A DNA stretch of 64,000 nucleotides from Lachnospiraceae bacterium (lineage in GTDB: Bacteria > Bacillota > Clostridia > Lachnospirales > Lachnospiraceae). Each line of letters begins with the position of its first letter. Positions within the stretch are counted from its first letter, which is position 1. The notes under the pieces were generated by a model. That model was given only the letters and a program-made list of their open reading frames with translations, did not search any database and was not told the DNA's origin. Location of the stretch: assembly GCA_017935565.1 (NCBI GenBank), contig JAGBHK010000024.1:35908-99907 (forward strand), given 5' to 3'. The position numbers were made by a program, and so were the translations under genes. Of the stretch, positions 11,901-16,861 are shown piece by piece.

Positions 11901-13043
11901 GTCGTACTTTGCTTTAAGTTCTGCGTCGGTGTCAAAGCCCAGTTTCTTAATCATATCATCGCTTGCGCCGATGGATGTTAAATATTCCTTTGCTCGGTAG
12001 GCGTTCATGTCTGTTGCTTTTGCATCTTGAAGGAATGGGTGCTTTGTAACGAGGTCGTCTAGGGATAATATACCGTTATTCTTTATCGTAATATCCTTTG
12101 CACCATTAGCCTCATAATAATCATGACGCATAAACGCCTCTACACATTTTGGATCAATATCTTTAGGTAAATTGTATTTTTCAATGGTTTCCATTTCAGA
12201 TAATATTCCAACCTTCTCACTATATGTAACAATTATACCTGTATCATCAAAAGTTCCAACATTAATGTCATCCAAACCTGATACTAATTTTACGCCTATA
12301 ACTTTACCTTCTGCATCCACACAAAATTCTGTCTTACGCAAATCTACATCACTTATAATCTGCGAATCAATGTCTGTTATTTTCGAAAAATCACTGACTA
12401 TAGTTAATTTTATATTTAAAGCCTCGTCTATGTCTTTTCCTATCCAAGCGTCCTGAATGAAGGTTGGAATTTCAGTCTGCATACCCACACTACTAGACTT
12501 CCAACCTTGACCTGCCACATAGACAACTCTATTACCGTTTTCTATAGCTTTTTGAGTTAAAGTGCTAGAAATGAAATCGTCAAGTGCAAGTAGTTCTGTG
12601 CCTTCAATTGCATAAGGACCCATTCTTTCTCCTACAGTATTAGTTGTTGCATTCCATTCTTTTCCTGAAAGTAGTTGTGTCGATATTGTCTTATCACCTA
12701 TAGCATCTTTAATCGCCTGTTGAAATTCTTTTTCCCACAATATGCTACCTGCATCTGTGTTTGATATATAGTAATACTCCGGATTATTTTCACAAAAACT
12801 GTCCATTTCTTTCCATATATCATTATTCTTTTCAACGGATTTTCCTGTGTATAACAACAAGGTCTGTCCATTTTTACCATTCATTGAAATATCATTATAT
12901 ATTTTTTCTTGTAGTTCTGTAACAAACTCTACAAGATATTTATCTCTTATCAATCCATTATATTCAGGATCATCTGATTCCCATTCTTTTACAAATTTTA
13001 CCATTTTTTTTAATAAATCATTTTGTTCTTCTGTTAACGCCAT
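5994..13043 (-). CDS. Giant RTX (calcium-binding nonapeptide repeat) protein secreted by type I system
   Basis: Protein of 2349 residues with no signal peptide, as expected for type I export. Residues 1-310 are a unique N-terminal domain that I do not recognise. Two related units begin near residues 325 and 492 (LDDLVTKHPFLQDA and VDDLLAKHSFLNDA). A glycine-zipper hydrophobic stretch lies at about 770-830. From residue 875 there are eight blocks of GGxGxDxLx calcium-binding repeats separated by beta-rich linkers. The last five block-linker units recur about every 173 residues and are almost identical in DNA. The tail after about residue 2240 is acidic, repeat-free and ends in KVFTEQYTIV, which fits a C-terminal secretion signal. 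It could be a toxin or an adhesin. The glycine zipper and the upstream SUKH genes favour a toxin delivered to competitors. Confidence 0.88.
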   Translation of the reverse strand: MALTEEQNDLLKKMVKFVKEWESDDPEYNGLIRDKYLVEFVTELQEKIYNDISMNGKNGQTLLLYTGKSVEKNNDIWKEMDSFCENNPEYYYISNTDAGSILWEKEFQQAIKDAIGDKTISTQLLSGKEWNATTNTVGERMGPYAIEGTELLALDDFISSTLTQKAIENGNRVVYVAGQGWKSSSVGMQTEIPTFIQDAWIGKDIDEALNIKLTIVSDFSKITDIDSQIISDVDLRKTEFCVDAEGKVIGVKLVSGLDDINVGTFDDTGIIVTYSEKVGILSEMETIEKYNLPKDIDPKCVEAFMRHDYYEANGAKDITIKNNGILSLDDLVTKHPFLQDAKATDMNAYRAKEYLTSIGASDDMIKKLGFDTDAELKAKYDFLSECKDAAILDEFRNVEYAKANSIESEIIANISKENIYLDADGKIIAIGEVGDVDAVNKAKYTIDIESTRNYLDISEVKAKYGVNAELTSLERIILQDMDARVRTGSTSIISVDDLLAKHSFLNDASTTDVNTYRAYEYLKSIGAGDDTIRKLGLYADSDIKVKYGFLADCADQTILDEFRNYEYAKVKGIDTDAVKVMSNKNIFLDGYGKVVALGEVTSAEVASKSVYSITIGDAREFLLDATMESTYKGYNDLTPLEKIQVKQCDYDYRKLNLSLDKMTISDATMGKYLSASGKTADKLNNVDRIFMKIADGITGGNDDLANDLTKLADRYRLLGKGGKAILGTVDFVGTGVLFINAFTRANAYFESGMYTEGEGIIAGLITEAGGGALIGGAINHAISPYFIGLGAALGGPVGAAIGGFVSGYLIYSKTGEYAQKAGQFITEYWPEIKQSFADVIMDAGEELDNMCGGIIALIDKDADGAYFRGTKKDDELNGGDGDSKMEGFEGDDEIYGYGGSDEIHGGDGNDYISGMSGNDLIYGDDGNDTLRGGAGADIMYGGEGYDTFIWGSGYGNDVIYDSKDLSTIRLTDLYTKDLRVWYTSDGAARLINVNTDEVLTLCNFTIDSRYNNFQLEFPDGTTIAVDDPESPFVCRVIGNNADNVVESFFDNSTLNGLAGNDHLIGVRGNDTMYGGKGDDYLEGKDGDDTLNGGRGNDHLEGGRGNDTYVFVAGDGLDTMKDTEGTNKIEFNTSTPDDIIVTTYEDNDALLYLHSNQDMLLIEDLRKIEGEDLKLQFKDGIEMNANDINSPFLKVHGSNEGDTFSTFFANGEAYGYDGNDSIHGVNGKDSIYGHQGNDHLSGDGGNDMLDGGDGDDTLEGGIDDDKLIGGYGNDTLIGGEDADYYYFDLGWGSDIIDDGDLHVQNYGDKLIFGEGISPDDIFMLREDNELYILNIKTGDKIHVKGAFNYAIGYNMINGAKFADGTNWTMYEIENKVRIGGYNGTEEDDTIGGRERIYGYSDSEIIRGFAGNDTLRGFDGDDELQGGDGDDYLYGGNDDDVLVGGAGNDRMEGNYGADTYYFDLGWGKDVIFNEDTSVSRVNDRIVFGEGISPDDILLTRMGIDLVITHTVTGNTITVTSAYSYGDGRRMLDNIEFFDGTKWGINDVQAKTREGSLKGTDGHDKFMGYDKSYGYSEDEEFCGYAGNDTLNGREGSDELYGGEGDDTINGGDGDDYLVGGTGNDRMEGYYGADTYYFELGWGDDIIDNEDTTESRLHDKIVFGEGINPEDILLARMGTNFIITHRVTGDIIRVTSAYSYGDGRRMLDNIEFADGTKWGIEDIKAKTRIDGLNGTDSSENISGYDESYGYTSNEILRGYAGNDTLRGYVGSDELYGGEGNDSIYGGNDNDYIVGEAGNDTLSGESGADTYYFELGWGQDTINNKDTSESRLQDKIVFGEGINPEDILLTRIGSNLVITHMITGDKINVTNAYYYSDGTYMLDNIEFADGTKWGLEDIKAKTRIDGLNGADSGDNISGYEESYGYTSSEIMHGYAGNDTLRGYAGSDELHGGEGNDYLYGGSDNDYIVGGTGNDRMEGESGTDTYYFELGWGNDIIDNEDTTESRLQDKIVFGEGISVEDIVFTRKNRDMLIINTKTGDTIKLLDAYYHTDGRCMIDNIEFADGTKWGLEDIKAKTRTDGLNGTDSGDNISGYEESYGYTSNEILRGYAGNDTLRGYAGSDELYGGEGNDSIYGGNDNDYIVGEAGNDTLLGESGADTYLFELGWGQDTIDNTDTGEERVLDKIVFGEGITPENIVLTKSGNSMLITNILTSDSIFIRNAYYYNDGRCQINNLEFHDGTKAIIDYENVSLTITFVPEVISEENTSVDTLSDETAAVLGDICATDSITDVTTTNTEETNALSAVATETADNQSDVQALLLAQELAGSTNDNNVFNNDTDTSASEEKVFTEQYTIV
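6300..8700 (-). repeat. Five tandem ~520-bp coding repeats (RTX block plus linker)
   Basis: Units recur with a spacing of about 520-530 bases in the 3' half of the RTX gene. Marker segments such as TTGCTTTGATATCCTCGAG (plus-strand sense) reappear near 6835 and 7360 and, slightly changed, near 7880. Each unit encodes a linker ending in FADGTKWG followed by an RTX block ending in GADTYYFELGWG. High DNA identity suggests recent amplification, and copy number may vary between strains. Confidence 0.85.
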
Positions 13044-13045
13044 AA

Positions 13046-13486
13046 TTACTCATTCTCCTCCATTTCCGGTTCACAATCAAATCTCACAGAAATCGATTTT
13101 AAAAACTGTTTTTTACATCCACTACTATCAACAGAAAATGCCTCTTCAATCATTTTCATTATTTCATCTCTATTTTTCCATACTTTTTGTGGAATTGGTA
13201 GTTTTTCTATAATCCAAATAATATCAACTCCTGTTTCATAATTACCACTACCACCTTCAGAAATTTCCATTCTTATTGTGTTTCCGTTCCACCAAAAATC
13301 ATAAAAATATGGCATCTCATGCAATCCACCGCCAATTCCTACTAAATATGCATTTTTCTCTCTATCTGCACACCACTCTGTATATTCTGATAAATTTTTA
13401 CCTTCTCTTCCCCAACAGTCTTTTAATCCCATTGATTTAAAAAATTCTCTGTCTTCTTCTGGAACCACTTCATAAACAAATCCCAT
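13046..13486 (-). CDS. Small MGF-family protein, candidate immunity or accessory factor of the RTX protein
   Basis: Protein of 146 residues that starts MGFVYEVVPEEDREFF and resembles the two MGFSNEYLTDEE proteins encoded at 14851-15333 and 15918-16397 in its start, its central FWWNGN/FWG region and its C-terminal IxxxxIPxxxxxxxxE segment. I do not recognise the family. It ends 2 bases before the RTX start, so it is the first gene of the RTX operon and sits directly behind a c-di-GMP riboswitch. The position and the paralogues beside SUKH genes suggest an immunity protein, chaperone or modifier. It has no membrane segment and no resemblance to HlyC-type acyltransferases. Confidence 0.7.
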   Translation of the reverse strand: MGFVYEVVPEEDREFFKSMGLKDCWGREGKNLSEYTEWCADREKNAYLVGIGGGLHEMPYFYDFWWNGNTIRMEISEGGSGNYETGVDIIWIIEKLPIPQKVWKNRDEIMKMIEEAFSVDSSGCKKQFLKSISVRFDCEPEMEENE

Positions 13487-13630
13487 TTCATTTTCCTCGC
13501 TTTCATTTTTTTATATTCTTCTAGTAACTCCCTAATTAAATAAAAATTTCCACAAAATCCTCCTTCCACATCTATCTATATCCCCTTATAAACACACCCT
13601 GCATCGCAAGATATATTTATAAATGGACAT

Positions 13631-13665
13631 AAAAAATGGTTGCAACGAAAATAATCGTTGCAACC
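13631..13665 (-). terminator. Riboswitch expression-platform terminator 1
   Basis: A perfect 11-bp stem, GGTTGCAACGA/TCGTTGCAACC (13638-13665), is followed on the minus strand by ATTTTTTA. Its 5' strand begins with the last conserved bases of the riboswitch (GGTTGC), so aptamer folding and termination compete for the same bases. Confidence 0.85.
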
Positions 13666-13752
13666 GAACTATCATAGCACATTCTTTTTTTATCTGCCGT
13701 AGACTCCTAGCTTTGCGTCACTTACGTTTCCATAAGTTTTGCCCCTTAACAT
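13658..13752 (-). promoter_or_regulatory. c-di-GMP-I (GEMM-I) riboswitch 1, ahead of the RTX operon
   Basis: The minus strand shows the GEMM-I core in order: GGGGCAAAAC, a GAAA tetraloop hairpin (CTTATGGAAACGTAAG), GACGCAAAGC, GGAGTCTACGGCA, then TGATAGTTCGGTTGC. This is the receptor arrangement of class I cyclic di-GMP riboswitches. Transcription starts about 30 bases upstream and the terminator overlaps the 3' end. Because the terminator uses the closing strand of the aptamer, ligand binding should prevent termination (ON switch); that direction is inferred, not shown. It controls the MGF gene, the RTX gene and probably the exporter. Confidence 0.88.
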
Positions 13753-13782
13753 TTACAAAACATATTATCTTTTCCTTGACTA

Positions 13783-13811
13783 ATTTTAACATTTAATAAT
13801 ATCAAAGTCAA
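13783..13811 (-). promoter_or_regulatory. Promoter of riboswitch 1 / RTX operon
   Basis: On the minus strand TTGACT (13806-13811) and TAAAAT (13783-13788) are separated by 17 bases, about 30 bases upstream of the aptamer. The copy at 16594-16622 has the same boxes and the same spacing. Confidence 0.75.
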
Positions 13812-13875
13812 TCTACATTGCCATAGTCTCACTTATAAACTATTATGTTTAAAAACGCTTATCCTAAACCAACAC

Positions 13876-14403
13876 TTATTGGTCAAATTGTTTTTTCTTT
13901 CGTTCCTGACTTGCTTTAACAAACTTCATAAAAAGTTCTTCTGCTTCTTTTGAAATACCACTGTGCCCCTTAATAAGACGAATTATTTCATTCAAAAAGT
14001 CATTAAAATCATCATATTGACCATTTTCGATACCTTCAAAATACCTTACAAAATTTCCATTCATCTTCGAAAAACATATCGCTTCTCCATCACCAATCAA
14101 ATGACCTATAATCACTAAATCCTCTGGAACATACTTATTATTTACAACCATTCTATCAGTCCCCAAAAACTCTGCTGTTGTTCCCTCTATTATAGAGCCG
14201 TTTGAGAATCTCAACCATTCCTTATATGATTCTGGAATAGTTATGCTATGCTCTTCTTCCCAATTTACAATTTGCTCTTCGCTAGCAGCATCGTTAAAAT
14301 ATGAATTGCTCTTATCAATTCTTTCTATGCATAATTCAACGATATCTTCGATCACATTCTTTAATGTGTTATTTTCTGGTACCTTTATTTCATTTAAGTC
14401 CAT
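13876..14403 (-). CDS. SUKH (SMI1/KNR4) immunity-type protein, copy 1
   Basis: Protein of 175 residues from the ATG at 14403 (MDLNEIKVPENN). A GTG four codons upstream is also open but sits inside the ribosome binding site AAAGGAG, and the paralogue at 15387-15911 starts at the same MDLNEIK. The SUKH core is clear: EEQIVNWEEEH, then IPESYKEWLRFSNG, then the IGDGEAICFSK strand. SUKH proteins typically neutralise toxins of polymorphic toxin systems. The first 85 residues are nearly identical to those of the 15387-15911 copy, while the C-terminal tail is charged and divergent. Last gene of the five-gene unit under riboswitch 2. Confidence 0.85.
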   Translation of the reverse strand: MDLNEIKVPENNTLKNVIEDIVELCIERIDKSNSYFNDAASEEQIVNWEEEHSITIPESYKEWLRFSNGSIIEGTTAEFLGTDRMVVNNKYVPEDLVIIGHLIGDGEAICFSKMNGNFVRYFEGIENGQYDDFNDFLNEIIRLIKGHSGISKEAEELFMKFVKASQERKKKQFDQ

Positions 14404-14419
14404 TTCTTTCAGCACTCCT

Positions 14420-14848
14420 TTATAATATATCCATTATAATATTTAGTATTTGTCTAAAATCAGAATATCTCTCTTCGTCACCATGATCGAACCATACAAA
14501 TTCTCCTGTAATTTTTGAAAAACATAAAAACTGTCCATCACCTATAAGTGTTCCTATAACGACAAACTCTTCTGGCTTAATAGGTGCATTTATTATAATC
14601 TTATCAATATCGTAAAAAGTTGCTGTATTTCCATTTATTATAGCTCCATTCGAAAACTTCAGCCAATCTTTATATGTTTCTGGTATCTTTACACCATTAT
14701 TCTTCTCCCAATCAGTAATTATTTCATCATCAAGTCCATCGTAAAATATGAATGTATTATCATCTTCTAATTCCTTGCATAAACTAACTAATTCTTCTAT
14801 TTCGTTTTTTAAACTGTTATTAGAAAGCACTATTTCATTAATAAACAT
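14420..14848 (-). CDS. SUKH (SMI1/KNR4) immunity-type protein, divergent copy
   Basis: Protein of 142 residues with the SUKH signature: DEIITDWEKNNGVKIP, then ETYKDWLKFSNG, then IGDGQFLCFSKITGEFVWFDHG. It has the same fold order as its two neighbours but is clearly more diverged, with MFINEIVLSNN at the N-terminus. It lies 2 bases after the MGF-family gene and 16 bases before the next SUKH start, so all are co-transcribed. Side-by-side divergent SUKH genes usually mean protection against several toxin variants. Confidence 0.83.
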   Translation of the reverse strand: MFINEIVLSNNSLKNEIEELVSLCKELEDDNTFIFYDGLDDEIITDWEKNNGVKIPETYKDWLKFSNGAIINGNTATFYDIDKIIINAPIKPEEFVVIGTLIGDGQFLCFSKITGEFVWFDHGDEERYSDFRQILNIIMDIL

Positions 14849-14850
14849 AT

Positions 14851-15333
14851 TTATTCTCCTTTAATTATGGCTTTAATTTTTCCATCAAAATCTGGTCCTT
14901 TATGTCTAGGGTCACCGCATATACCATATCCCGTCATCAAATCTTCTAATACATCATATACTTCGTTTTTATTAATCTTAGAAAATTCAGGTATTTTTAT
15001 ATCTTTAATAGACCAATATTGTACAATATTCACCCCAAACCTTTCTTTTGCATTTATTCCCCTTTCTCGTCCAACATCTTTTAGATACAATTCAATACAA
15101 TTTTGTTTTTGAATACATCCCCAAAACAGAACAAACATATATCCATTTGCTTTTAAATCATAATCGTAATCATTTTCGTTTTTTAACATCCATATGTTCC
15201 TTCTTCTATCAACTGTACAGGTTTCACACAAACATTCATATACCTTATTTTTACATCTGGTAAGTGCATAATGACCCGTATTTGCTATTAATTTTTTCTC
15301 TTCATCTGTCAAATACTCATTTGAAAATCCCAT
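14851..15333 (-). CDS. MGF-family small protein (unknown), copy A
   Basis: Protein of 160 residues starting MGFSNEYLTDEEKKLIANTGH, followed by TVDRRRNIWMLKN, a GYMFVLFWG strand, YLKDVGRE and a C-terminal GDPRHKGPDFDGKIKAIIK. It is the paralogue of the protein encoded at 15918-16397 (same start, same GxPxHKGPxFDGK tail) and a distant relative of the protein at 13046-13486. No catalytic motif or membrane segment is visible. Its fixed pairing with a following SUKH gene suggests a second immunity family or a partner of the SUKH protein. Confidence 0.75.
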   Translation of the reverse strand: MGFSNEYLTDEEKKLIANTGHYALTRCKNKVYECLCETCTVDRRRNIWMLKNENDYDYDLKANGYMFVLFWGCIQKQNCIELYLKDVGRERGINAKERFGVNIVQYWSIKDIKIPEFSKINKNEVYDVLEDLMTGYGICGDPRHKGPDFDGKIKAIIKGE

Positions 15334-15386
15334 TTATTTTTCCTCATTTTCATTTCACATTAATCTTATTGCTACTTGATTAATTA

Positions 15387-15911
15387 TCATTTATTGTTCT
15401 CTTGTTTTCTTTTTCTAATTTCCGCAAGTTTTTCTAACATTCTTTTCTTCTCATCCATTGATATACTTAATTCACCTTTTATCGATATAATCACAGCATT
15501 CAAAAAATCTTTAAAATCTCGATACACTCCATTTTCCCTACCCTCAAAATATCTCACAAAAGTTCCATTTTCCTTTGAAAAACCTAATATCTCTCCATCA
15601 CCAATTAAATGGCCTATAATAACCAAATCTTCTGGTATGTATTTACTCTTCACAACCATTCTTTCTATGCCTAAAAATTCCGCTGTTGGATCATCTATTA
15701 GAGAACCATTTGAGAATCTCAACCATTCCTTATATGATTCTGGAATAGTTATGTTATGTTCTTCTTCCCAATTTACAATTTGCTCTTCGCTAGCAGCATC
15801 GTTAAAATATGAATTACTCTTATCAATTCTTTCTATGCATAATTCAACAATTTCTTCGATCACATTCTTTAATGTGTTATTTTCTGGTATTTTTATTTCA
15901 TTTAAGTCCAT
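15387..15911 (-). CDS. SUKH (SMI1/KNR4) immunity-type protein, copy 2
   Basis: Protein of 174 residues (MDLNEIKIPENN) with GGAG 7 bases before the ATG. It carries EEQIVNWEEEH, IPESYKEWLRFSNG and LIGDGEILGFSK. The N-terminal half is nearly identical to the 13876-14403 copy; differences cluster after residue 85, as expected if the specificity face diverged after duplication. It ends with a lysine-rich helix. It follows the MGF copy B gene by 6 bases. Confidence 0.85.
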   Translation of the reverse strand: MDLNEIKIPENNTLKNVIEEIVELCIERIDKSNSYFNDAASEEQIVNWEEEHNITIPESYKEWLRFSNGSLIDDPTAEFLGIERMVVKSKYIPEDLVIIGHLIGDGEILGFSKENGTFVRYFEGRENGVYRDFKDFLNAVIISIKGELSISMDEKKRMLEKLAEIRKRKQENNK

Positions 15912-15917
15912 TATATA

Positions 15918-16397
15918 TCACTCCTTTATAATCGCTTTAACCTTTCCATCAAACTCTGGTCCTTTATGTTTTGGATTTCCATTTACACCATATGCAGTCA
16001 TCATTTCTTCTAACAAATTTTTAATTTCATATTCATCAACTTGTAATTGATTTGATATATTAATTTTCATAATTCCCCAGTGTCTAATGACTTCAACACC
16101 ATCTTCTTGTTTATTTGCATCTACGTATTCTCTCCCCATATCTTTCAATGTAATTTCTATAACATTATCTTTATGTATCTTCTTCCAGAACATGATAAAT
16201 AAATATCCGTCTTCTCTTGGGTCCCATTCTCGTATTTTTGTATTTGACAAAAGCCATATTTTTCTATCCCGATCAACTGTAACCTTTTCTTTCAAGCAAA
16301 ACGCCGATGTTTCATCTATTGATGTAAGTTTATTATGCCTCGTTTCCGCTATTAATCTTTTCTCTTCATCTGTCAAATACTCATTTGAAAATCCCAT
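15918..16397 (-). CDS. MGF-family small protein (unknown), copy B
   Basis: Protein of 159 residues starting MGFSNEYLTDEEKRLIAETRH, with VTVDRDRKIWLLSN, GYLFIMFWK, TLKDMGREY and a GNPKHKGPEFDGKVKAIIK tail that matches copy A. It is the first gene behind riboswitch 2 (about 40 bases from the terminator T run to the start, with GGAGGAAAAA just before the ATG). The duplicated gene pair MGF-SUKH (15387-16397 and 14420-15333) indicates tandem duplication of a two-gene cassette. Confidence 0.75.
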   Translation of the reverse strand: MGFSNEYLTDEEKRLIAETRHNKLTSIDETSAFCLKEKVTVDRDRKIWLLSNTKIREWDPREDGYLFIMFWKKIHKDNVIEITLKDMGREYVDANKQEDGVEVIRHWGIMKINISNQLQVDEYEIKNLLEEMMTAYGVNGNPKHKGPEFDGKVKAIIKE

Positions 16398-16440
16398 TTT
16401 TTCCTCCTGTCACATCATAAGATGCATTCATACAAAGACA

Positions 16441-16473
16441 TAAAAAAAGTCACAACGAATAAATCATTGCAAC
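16441..16473 (-). terminator. Riboswitch expression-platform terminator 2
   Basis: The minus strand reads GTTGCAATGA, a loop, then TCGTTGTGAC and TTTTTTTA. All ten stem pairs form when G-U wobbles are allowed. Compared with terminator 1 several pairs changed while pairing was kept, which supports a real hairpin. Confidence 0.8.
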
Positions 16474-16560
16474 CGAACTATCATAGCACATTCATTTTTT
16501 ATCTGCCGTAGACTCCTAGCTTTGCGTCACTTACGTTTCCATAAGTTTTGCCCCTTAACA
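16466..16560 (-). promoter_or_regulatory. c-di-GMP-I (GEMM-I) riboswitch 2, ahead of the SUKH/MGF unit
   Basis: The sequence is almost identical to riboswitch 1 over the whole aptamer (GGGGCAAAAC, GAAA-capped hairpin, GACGCAAAGC, GGAGTCTACGGCA, TGATAGTTCGGTTGC). The promoter boxes and the terminator are also duplicated. It heads the five-gene SUKH/MGF unit, so the candidate immunity genes respond to the same signal as the RTX operon. Confidence 0.88.
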
Positions 16561-16593
16561 CTATCCAAAATATATCATAAATTTCTTTGGTTA

Positions 16594-16622
16594 ATTTTAA
16601 CATTTAACAACAGTAAAGTCAA
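16594..16622 (-). promoter_or_regulatory. Promoter of riboswitch 2 / SUKH-MGF unit
   Basis: TTGACT (16617-16622) and TAAAAT (16594-16599) on the minus strand with a 17-base spacer, matching the promoter at 13783-13811 in boxes, spacing and position relative to the aptamer. Confidence 0.75.
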
Positions 16623-16655
16623 TCTCAACAAACAGTTCCACTTAGCCAAAACATA

Positions 16656-16861
16656 TTCTAGTCGACAGTAGTGTATTTACATTTATAAGATGATTTAATT
16701 TTTCAATCGGCGTAATGCAAAAAATGTAGCTTCGCATTACACACTGTCCGAGCAAGTTTACTTGCGAGTTTGTGTAAGCGAAGCTTAATATCATTTTTGC
16801 ATTATGGTGATTAGAAAAATAATCATCTTATAACAGTAAATTAAACTACTGTCGACTAGAA
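16656..16861. mobile_element. 206-bp MITE-like palindromic element at the 3' end of accDA
   Basis: Perfect 17-bp terminal inverted repeats, TTCTAGTCGACAGTAGT at 16656-16672 and its complement at 16845-16861, bound an interior that keeps pairing: TATAAGATGATT with AATCATCTTATA, CATAATGCAAAAA-type arms, GCTTCGC with GCGAAGC, and a central GCAAGT/ACTTGC hairpin. No reading frame is inside. The right repeat contains the accDA stop codon (16856-16858). It looks like a non-autonomous element or a large cruciform; no target duplication is evident. It may also end the fatty-acid transcript. Confidence 0.75.

Larger units (their letters stand above)
13487..13875. other. 389-bp intergenic region with promoter, riboswitch and leader
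   Basis: From right to left it holds the TTGACT/TAAAAT promoter, the c-di-GMP-I aptamer, its terminator and about 145 bases of AT-rich leader before the MGF gene. I see no further reading frame with a ribosome binding site and no separate terminator for the SUKH gene ending at 13876. Confidence 0.7.
16398..16855. other. 458-bp intergenic region
   Basis: From left to right it holds the terminator, aptamer and promoter of riboswitch 2 (to 16622), about 30 unassigned bases, and most of the palindromic element (from 16656). No coding frame is visible. Confidence 0.7.
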
